Of a stretch of 10,271 bases of DNA, positions 5,895 through 10,271 are shown one piece after another. Where the stretch lies: positions 1-10,271 of the forward strand of contig CAYFHK010000099.1 of NCBI GenBank assembly GCA_964342585.1, in the 5' to 3' direction. Numbering within the stretch: the first letter of the stretch is position 1; every line of letters begins with the position of its first letter. Origin of the DNA: Parvularcula sp964342585 (GTDB lineage Bacteria > Pseudomonadota > Alphaproteobacteria > Caulobacterales > Parvularculaceae). The notes under the pieces are model-generated. The model saw only the letters and a program-made list of their open reading frames with translations. It had not been told where the DNA came from and made no database searches. Made by a program: the position numbers and the translations under genes.

Positions 5895-7994
5895 TTAGGC
5901 CACCGCGAGCATGGTGGGCCGCGAGCCGGGGCCGATTTCCTCAAAGGCGACGACCGGGTTCTTGATGCCGCGGCTGCGCAGCACATCGCGGACCAAGCGG
6001 CGACGTCTGGAGGGCACGGCGACCACGGCGTAATTCCCTGTCATCGCAGCCTTATTCAGCGCTTCTTGAACCTCATCGCCCAAGGCTTTGAACTCATCCG
6101 CCGTCAGCGTGCCCCGCTGGCCGCCCTCACCATCACCATCGAGCCGCTGCGCGAAGGTCGCATCCCACTTTGGCGAGAGCTGCACCATGGGCAGTGTACC
6201 GTCTGCGGATTTGTAGCTTGCGATGAACTGGAATGCGATCGAGCGGCGAACCGCTTCGACAAGATCATCGACGGCAGGGAACCGTGCTTGATGCTCGACA
6301 ATCGCCTCGAGGAGGAGCGGGATGTTGCGAACACTGATCTTCTCAGCAAGCAAGCCGCGCATCACCCATTGCAGTGTCTCATAGCTGACTTTGTCGGGGA
6401 GGAATTCGTCAAGCAGACGCTTGTTCGAATCTGCCCGCCCCTCATCGGTGAGATCGGTGAATTTATCGAGCGCATCCCGCAGCGCGCGGCGCGTCATCAG
6501 ACGCTCAAACCCGTTCTGGATCGTCTCGAGCAGATGCGTCGCCATCACCTCAACGGGCTCGATGGTGGTGATCCCATGGGCGGCTAGCAGCTCAGCGCCC
6601 TGACGGCTGACCCATCGGGCCTCTGCTTGATAAACCGGCTCGAGCGTGTTTTCGCCCTCCACATTGGGGTACTCGTTCTTTTTCACCAGGGCGAGAATGT
6701 GGTCGAGTTTCAGATTGGCTTTGGCGACAACGGTGCCCTGAAGGCTGATCGTATAAATCCCCTCGCCCAGGCTCGAATCAGTGACGCGCACCGGCGGCAT
6801 CACAAAGCCATATCGTTGGATGACGAACTTTCGCAGCTTTTCGATGCGCCGATCGAAGGTCTCCTGACTGCCCACCAAAAGCGGCGAGAGGGACCGGTCC
6901 ATCTCCACATGGATTTCGTCGACATCGAGCACATCGCCAAGCGTGGCCTTTTTCGGCGCGTCGATGATCTCCGGCTTTTCGTCCGCCTTCTCCTCAGCCG
7001 CTTCACGCTTGGCGGCGTTCCAGGCGAGGTATCCAAAGGCCGCGGCACCAACCATGAACGGCAAGAATGGCAGACCTGGGAACAGTGCAAAGATCGTCAG
7101 CAACACGGCCACCGTGCCAAGCGCCGTCGACTTGCCCATTAGCTGCGCGAAAAGCGCTTTGTCGACAGCTTCGGCTCCGCGACCTTTCGACAGCAGCAAC
7201 GCCGCAGCGACCGAAATGATCACGGCAGGAATTTGGCTGACGAGACCATCGCCGACGGTCAGGACGGAATAGTTCGCGACCGCCTCGCCGAGCGAAATCC
7301 CATGAACGCCGAGGCCAATGCCGATCCCGGCGACCAAGTTCAGCATGGTGATCAAGAGACCCGCAACCGCGTCCCCCTTCACGAATTTCGACACACCATC
7401 GAGGGAGCCGAGGAAGGAGGTCTCTTCTTGTTGAAGCTCGCGCAGGCGCCGTGCCTCGTCGTGGCTAATGGCCCCTGCCGCAACGTCCGCGTCGATCGCC
7501 AACTGTCGGCCGGGCATCGCGTCCAACGCGAAGCGCGCGCCAACTTCGGCCATCCGGCCCGCGCCTTTTGTGATCACGAGAAAGTTCACAATGATCAGCA
7601 CGGTAAAGATGATCAAGCCCAGGAACAGGTTCCCGCCCATGATGAACATGGCGAAGCCTTCGATGATCCCGCCAGCCGCACTGGTGCCTGTGTGCCCTTC
7701 CCCGATGATCAGCTTCGTCGAAGAGATGTTTAGCGACAGTCGCAACAAGAGCGACATCAAAAGAACGCTGGGGAAGGATGAGAAATCGAGCGGCTTCTCG
7801 ATGAACAGCGTCATCGTGAAGATCAAAATCGCCAAGGCGAAGGAAACCGTTAGACCGATATCGAGAACGATCGGCGGCACCGGCAGGATCATCATGACGA
7901 TGATCACCATCAGGCCCATCGTCAGCATCACCGTGGGCTGACGGATGATGTTCAGGGCGCTGACGCCCGCAGAGGGTGCAACCGCCTCCGCCAT
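5895..7994 (-). CDS. flhA: Flagellar export gate protein FlhA
   Basis: Nonameric export-gate protein. Its membrane part couples proton flow to secretion and its cytoplasmic ring docks chaperone-substrate complexes. It has 699 residues, typical of the family. About eight membrane segments lie between residues 20 and 325. The signature LLLRLSLNISSTKLI is at about 82-96, and the cytoplasmic loop has GSLDGVSKFVKGDAVAG (196-212). Asp208 coincides in number with the proton-relay Asp208 of Salmonella FlhA. A charged linker (about 330-365, AAKREAAEEKADEKPE) leads into the cytoplasmic domain, which ends in the family-like VVAFEEIGPGSRPTMLAVA. The start is ATG 7994, 4 nt after the fliQ stop, with no clear Shine-Dalgarno sequence, which points to coupling. 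No frameshift or missing block is seen. Confidence 0.98.
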   Translation of the reverse strand: MAEAVAPSAGVSALNIIRQPTVMLTMGLMVIIVMMILPVPPIVLDIGLTVSFALAILIFTMTLFIEKPLDFSSFPSVLLMSLLLRLSLNISSTKLIIGEGHTGTSAAGGIIEGFAMFIMGGNLFLGLIIFTVLIIVNFLVITKGAGRMAEVGARFALDAMPGRQLAIDADVAAGAISHDEARRLRELQQEETSFLGSLDGVSKFVKGDAVAGLLITMLNLVAGIGIGLGVHGISLGEAVANYSVLTVGDGLVSQIPAVIISVAAALLLSKGRGAEAVDKALFAQLMGKSTALGTVAVLLTIFALFPGLPFLPFMVGAAAFGYLAWNAAKREAAEEKADEKPEIIDAPKKATLGDVLDVDEIHVEMDRSLSPLLVGSQETFDRRIEKLRKFVIQRYGFVMPPVRVTDSSLGEGIYTISLQGTVVAKANLKLDHILALVKKNEYPNVEGENTLEPVYQAEARWVSRQGAELLAAHGITTIEPVEVMATHLLETIQNGFERLMTRRALRDALDKFTDLTDEGRADSNKRLLDEFLPDKVSYETLQWVMRGLLAEKISVRNIPLLLEAIVEHQARFPAVDDLVEAVRRSIAFQFIASYKSADGTLPMVQLSPKWDATFAQRLDGDGEGGQRGTLTADEFKALGDEVQEALNKAAMTGNYAVVAVPSRRRRLVRDVLRSRGIKNPVVAFEEIGPGSRPTMLAVA

Positions 7995-7998
7995 GGGC

Positions 7999-8262
7999 TT
8001 AACCGATCAGTGGCAAAATGCGGTCGTTAAACAACGACAGGCAAAGCCCCACCATATAGCTCGCGGTCAGCGAGAACACGACCAACATTGCCGCCACCTT
8101 CGGCACGAAGGTGAGAGTCAATTCCTGGACCGATGTCAGAGCTTGCAAGAGGCCGATGATCAAACCACTGATCAGCGCCGCCAGCAAAAGTGGCGTCGCC
8201 ATCAGCGCGGCGGTGAAGACCGCATCGCGCGCCAGATCCATGATTTGCCCGTCGGTCATCAT
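7999..8262 (-). CDS. fliQ: Flagellar export gate protein FliQ
   Basis: Small subunit of the FliP-FliQ-FliR export channel. It has 87 residues against about 89 in the family. It forms two hydrophobic hairpin helices (about 15-40 and 52-77) around the conserved loop LLQALTSVQELTLTFVPKV (38-56), the best diagnostic stretch. The gene begins with two adjacent ATG codons (8262 and 8259); either could serve, and MMTDG or MTDG both suit the family. It starts 3 nt after the fliE stop and ends 4 nt before flhA. The partner gene fliP is not in this window. Confidence 0.96.
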   Translation of the reverse strand: MMTDGQIMDLARDAVFTAALMATPLLLAALISGLIIGLLQALTSVQELTLTFVPKVAAMLVVFSLTASYMVGLCLSLFNDRILPLIG

Positions 8263-8265
8263 GGC

Positions 8266-8574
8266 TTAGACCGGCATACGGAGGATTTCTTGATAGGCCT
8301 CAACGACCCGGTCACGGATGGTCACCGCGGTCTGCAAAGCGAGCTCTGCTTTCGCCAAAGCTTCGACCACTGCCTGGGCACTGCCCTCGCCGGCCGCAAG
8401 CTCTTGCACAGCGGCATCGGCCGCGTCGAAATTTTGCGCAAATTCAGCCGCCGCGCCCGAGAGACCGCGGGCGAGACCGCTTTCGGCTGCTTCGTTCGTG
8501 AGGGGACCACCAGCGGCAACGCGCCCCGCCTGCCCGTAAGCTTGCGCCGCGCCAAGTGCAGATAATTCAGCCAT
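8266..8574 (-). CDS. fliE: Flagellar hook-basal body protein FliE
   Basis: Joins the MS ring and export gate to the proximal rod and is an early substrate of the flagellar export system. It has 102 residues, normal length. The first half is Ala/Gly-rich and low in complexity (about 1-65). The diagnostic C-terminus is TAVTIRDRVVEAYQEILRMPV (82-102), matching the invariant V-A-YQEIMRM pattern. GGAGA (8588-8584) lies 9 nt before ATG 8574 and spans the end of flgC, so this gene has its own good ribosome-binding site. The flgB-flgC-fliE order is the standard proximal-rod cluster. Confidence 0.96.
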   Translation of the reverse strand: MAELSALGAAQAYGQAGRVAAGGPLTNEAAESGLARGLSGAAAEFAQNFDAADAAVQELAAGEGSAQAVVEALAKAELALQTAVTIRDRVVEAYQEILRMPV

Positions 8575-8580
8575 TTTTTA

Positions 8581-8964
8581 TTATCTCCGCAGAATGGAAA
8601 CGAGACCTGCATACATTTCGCGGGCCTGACGGAATGCCTCGAGGTTGGCATCGAAATTCCGTTTGGCTTCGCGTGCATCGGTGACTTCGACGAACATGTC
8701 GACATTGCTCAGCTCGACATAGCCGTTCTCATCCGCAAGCGGATGGCCAGGGTCGAGCACTTGACGACGATCACTATCGTCGAGGGTGAGCCGTGAGACG
8801 TCGACGATATTGCCCGCGTGATGGGCTTCGAAAGTCACGAGTTTGCGTCGATACCCTGGGGTGTCAACGTTCGATAAATTCTCGTGAACTGTCCGTAGGC
8901 GCAGGCTTTGTGCTGCCATGCCGTCACTCGCGGCTTTAAGGGAAGCGAAAATCGGATCAGCCAT
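8581..8964 (-). CDS. flgC: Flagellar proximal rod protein FlgC
   Basis: Rod subunit exported through the flagellar type III system and assembled between FlgB and FlgF. It has 127 residues, slightly below the usual 130-140. The rod/hook N-terminal motif HENLSNVDTPGYRR is at 27-40. The FlgC hallmark HPLADENGYV is at 74-83, followed by the helical C-terminus FDANLEAFRQAREMYAGLVSIL (104-125). ATG 8964 shares its A with the flgB TGA (a TGATG junction), so translation is probably coupled; GGGG lies about 9 nt upstream in the flgB end. The product has no Sec signal, as expected for a flagellar export substrate. Confidence 0.96.
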   Translation of the reverse strand: MADPIFASLKAASDGMAAQSLRLRTVHENLSNVDTPGYRRKLVTFEAHHAGNIVDVSRLTLDDSDRRQVLDPGHPLADENGYVELSNVDMFVEVTDAREAKRNFDANLEAFRQAREMYAGLVSILRR

Positions 8965-9299
8965 CAGCGGCTACCCCGCAGCGCCAGCTGGTAGAAATTC
9001 GACATTTTCTCCCACATCGCGAGCGCCATCTCGTGTTGGCCGCGCGCTTCGGCGAGATACATCACTTGATCCTCGAGATGGACGGAGTTGCCCGTCGGCT
9101 TCACCGAAGCGGACCGGTCCACCTGCGCATCCACTGGCGCGTCACCGCGAAAAACTTCGGCAAAGCTCGCCACGTCTTTCGCGCGGTATCCGGGCGTATC
9201 GGCGTGCGCGATGTTTTCCGCGAGCACCGCTTGGCGCGATGTCGCGTGCGACACCATGCTTTTCGCAATGGTGAGGATCGTCGGATCTGAGCCGAACAT
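8964..9299 (-). CDS. flgB: Flagellar proximal rod protein FlgB
   Basis: First rod subunit above FliE, exported by the flagellar type III apparatus. The N-terminus has AENIAHADTPGYRAKDV (27-43), the rod-family motif. NSVHLEDQVMYLAEARGQ (71-88) matches the FlgB/FlgC middle motif and the C-terminal helix ends LALRGSR. At 111 residues it is shorter than the 130-138 usual in enterobacteria; the loss is in the variable loop between the two helical ends (about 45-70), so it looks intact. ATG 9299 has the best ribosome-binding site in the window: GGAGG with a 5-nt spacer. It follows the only sizeable gap in the flagellar operon and may have its own promoter. Confidence 0.95.
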   Translation of the reverse strand: MFGSDPTILTIAKSMVSHATSRQAVLAENIAHADTPGYRAKDVASFAEVFRGDAPVDAQVDRSASVKPTGNSVHLEDQVMYLAEARGQHEMALAMWEKMSNFYQLALRGSR

Positions 9300-9362
9300 G
9301 AATGCCTCCGCAGGTCGCGTTAACGATGCGGTGACAATAGTGACCAGGAATTGAATAAAAGG
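9300..9362 (-). promoter_or_regulatory. flbT–flgB spacer with strong ribosome-binding site and likely internal promoter
   Basis: This 63-nt gap follows the flbT stop. GGAGG at 9309-9305 sets the flgB start at 9299. GTTAACGA occurs twice on the plus strand (9319-9326 and 9362-9369), 43 nt apart, and GTGAC twice at 9331-9345. There is no terminator hairpin with a U-run, so read-through from flaF-flbT is possible. A TTAACC-like -35 (9366-9361) with an 18-nt spacer to CACTAT is conceivable but weak. Confidence 0.5.
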
Positions 9363-9367
9363 TTAAC
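9351..9367 (-). promoter_or_regulatory. Candidate CtrA box upstream of flgB
   Basis: On the minus strand this reads GTTAACCTTTTATTCAA, that is TTAA-N7-TTCA. The CtrA consensus in alphaproteobacteria is TTAA-N7-TTAA, so there is one mismatch with exact spacing. The left half is the common TTAACC form. CtrA controls flagellar operons in Caulobacter and many relatives, and the site lies about 52 nt upstream of flgB. It overlaps the flbT stop codon. The motif is visible; regulation is inferred. Confidence 0.4.
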
Positions 9368-9821
9368 GACGTCCTGAAATGACACGCTGAGTGTCTTCAT
9401 CCGATGCGTCAGTCTCGGCGTGGTTGGTCAGGCCCAACATCTCCGCCTCGATTGGCATCAAGGATTTCAGCCCCACTAAGACGGCGTGGAATCGTCCGGC
9501 CTCGGCCGCTTCAATTGCGCGGTCGATCACATCAGCATGCGGCGTGTCGATAAAGACGCCCGACAAAGCCTCAAGCTGTTCGAGCAAGGCCGCGCGCCCC
9601 TCATCCAGCTCGACTTCACAGGCGAGAATCAGTTGCGCCGCATGATAGGCGCGCCGAACCGGCGTCGTGACCTCATCAGGGTGCAAAGCATCACTTAGTC
9701 TCAGCACGAAAACGCCATCATCAACTATCCGCATGGAACTCCGCCGGGGGCCGTTTTCGAGCAAATGGCCGCCCACGAGGAAGCGTTCGCCCGGCTTAAA
9801 AGTGAGTGTGAGGCCGGCCAT
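9363..9821 (-). CDS. flbT: Flagellin regulator FlbT
   Basis: Small cytoplasmic protein that in Caulobacter acts after transcription to limit flagellin mRNA translation and stability until the hook is complete. In other alphaproteobacteria it can act positively. The 152 residues include the N-terminal family signature LTFKPGERFLVGGHLLENG (6-24) and the core TTPVRRAYHAAQLILACEV (52-70), followed by a helical C-terminal half. The end (about 135-152, Asp/Glu-rich) is a less conserved tail. The start is ATG 9821, 6 nt after the flaF stop. No Shine-Dalgarno sequence is visible and the start codon lies in the loop of a GC hairpin (9814-9827), so translation probably depends on ribosomes finishing flaF. 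Confidence 0.93.
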   Translation of the reverse strand: MAGLTLTFKPGERFLVGGHLLENGPRRSSMRIVDDGVFVLRLSDALHPDEVTTPVRRAYHAAQLILACEVELDEGRAALLEQLEALSGVFIDTPHADVIDRAIEAAEAGRFHAVLVGLKSLMPIEAEMLGLTNHAETDASDEDTQRVISGRR

Positions 9822-9827
9822 CGCCGG
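9814..9827 (-). promoter_or_regulatory. Start-codon hairpin at the flaF/flbT junction
   Basis: In the mRNA, CCGGC-GATG-GCCGG forms a perfect 5-bp, all-GC stem whose four-base loop contains the flbT AUG. The stem begins directly after the flaF UAA. A ribosome terminating on flaF would melt it, so it could enforce coupled synthesis of FlaF and FlbT. The pairing is directly visible; the coupling role is inferred. Confidence 0.45.
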
Positions 9828-10208
9828 TTACGCTGCCTGGCTGGCCGCGGCAGCGGCAGCAAGCCCTTGGGCCACGGCGCGGTTCACGTCGCTCAGCGCT
9901 TGCGGTTTCTCCTCACCGCTAAGGACCTTTGGCCCCGTGGTGACGGAATAGCGCGCGAGGCTCAAAAGCCCGCTTTTCAACTCGTTCGGGAGTTGATTGC
10001 CCGTCGACGTGATGTCGACAAGCAATGTGCTCCAAAGTTCTGTGTTGCGATAAACGGCTTCGGCGAGTTTGCGGGCACCTTCGACGGTGGACGGATCAGC
10101 GGCATCAAGCTGCGACGCGATCGACGTCAGCAAACGGAATTCGATTTGACGGGGGGACGCGGTCTGACGAGCGACCTGGCCATAGCCTTGTTCGGCAATC
10201 GACGACAT
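9828..10208 (-). CDS. flaF: Flagellin regulator / secretion factor FlaF
   Basis: Small cytoplasmic protein found with FlbT in alphaproteobacteria. In Caulobacter it is needed for flagellin synthesis and secretion and works opposite to FlbT. It has 126 residues. Family features are the N-terminal YGQVARQTASPRQIEFRLLTSIASQL (9-34), the central NTELWSTLLVDITSTGNQLP (55-74), and the helix PNELKSGLLSLARYSV (74-89). The last 20 residues are a poly-Ala-rich tail. ATG 10208 is the first start after an in-frame stop three codons upstream. The upstream bases are C-rich (CCCCTT), so there is no Shine-Dalgarno sequence. It is the first gene visible in the flagellar operon; a flagellin gene often precedes it in related genomes but would be beyond the window. 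Confidence 0.93.
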   Translation of the reverse strand: MSSIAEQGYGQVARQTASPRQIEFRLLTSIASQLDAADPSTVEGARKLAEAVYRNTELWSTLLVDITSTGNQLPNELKSGLLSLARYSVTTGPKVLSGEEKPQALSDVNRAVAQGLAAAAAASQAA

Positions 10209-10271
10209 AAGGGGCTACTGACTTTCAGAGTAATTCAATAACGGACGAACGAAGAGAAACGAGGCGGTACC
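10209..10271 (-). other. Upstream region of flaF, cut by window edge
   Basis: These 63 nt precede flaF. The minus strand has a small CTGA-AAG-TCAG hairpin (10218-10228) just upstream of the start. I see no convincing -10/-35, sigma-54 (GG-N10-GC with TGGCAC/TTGC) or CtrA-type site and no coding frame I can support. The promoter may lie outside the window. Confidence 0.3.

Noticed and set aside
5454..6587. Long plus-strand open frame (377 codons) opposite fliR and flhA
   Set aside because: Its predicted product is His/Asp/Arg-rich with no recognisable fold, as expected from reading the opposite strand of GC-biased genes. fliR and flhA are unmistakable on the other strand.
7233..8565. Plus-strand open frames opposite flhA, fliQ and fliE
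   Set aside because: No family resemblance and no ribosome-binding sites; they mirror well-identified genes on the minus strand.
9300..9362. Sigma-54 promoter upstream of flgB, as in some flagellar hierarchies
   Set aside because: No TGGCAC-N5-TTGC-like element with the required GG/GC spacing is present.
1..10271. tRNA, rRNA, CRISPR array, insertion sequence or prophage genes
   Set aside because: No repeat arrays, terminal inverted repeats, transposase/integrase motifs or structural RNA patterns were seen; the window is almost fully covered by chromosomal flagellar and efflux genes.

Overview
The window comes from the chromosome of a flagellated alphaproteobacterium. The FlaF–FlbT pair of flagellin regulators is characteristic of that class. 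The order flgB-flgC-fliE-fliQ-flhA-fliR-flhB and the moderately high GC content agree. The genus cannot be fixed from the sequence; Rhodobacterales-, Hyphomonadaceae- or Parvularculaceae-like lineages are the natural candidates, but that is inference.

There are two modules. The right-hand two thirds (about 10208 down to 4059, minus strand) is a tightly packed flagellar operon read right to left: flaF, flbT, flgB, flgC, fliE, fliQ, flhA, fliR, flhB. FlaF and FlbT regulate flagellin. FlgB, FlgC and FliE build the proximal rod and its junction with the MS ring and export gate. FliQ, FlhA, FliR and FlhB are four of the five conserved membrane parts of the flagellar type III export gate; fliP is not in the window. 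Junctions are mostly 3 to 6 nt or a 1-nt overlap, so translational coupling is likely. The only larger gap (63 nt, flbT–flgB) holds a strong Shine-Dalgarno sequence for flgB and a near-match to a CtrA box.

The left-hand third is an AcrAB-type efflux locus. A TetR-family regulator on the plus strand (3425-4093) is divergent from a minus-strand membrane-fusion lipoprotein gene (3244-2045), followed by an RND/HAE1 pump gene (1976 to beyond the left edge, first 658 codons visible). The 180-bp divergent region holds candidate operator palindromes and a candidate pump promoter. The tetR and flhB genes converge and overlap by 35 bp at their 3' ends, with no room for a terminator between them.

All genes belong to known families and I see no mobile element, CRISPR array, RNA gene or unknown system. 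The points most worth a second look are a changed autocleavage motif in FlhB (NPQH instead of NPTH), the flagella–tetR–efflux arrangement in which read-through would be antisense to the repressor and sense to the pump, a hairpin that places the flbT start codon in its loop, and the CtrA-like site before flgB.
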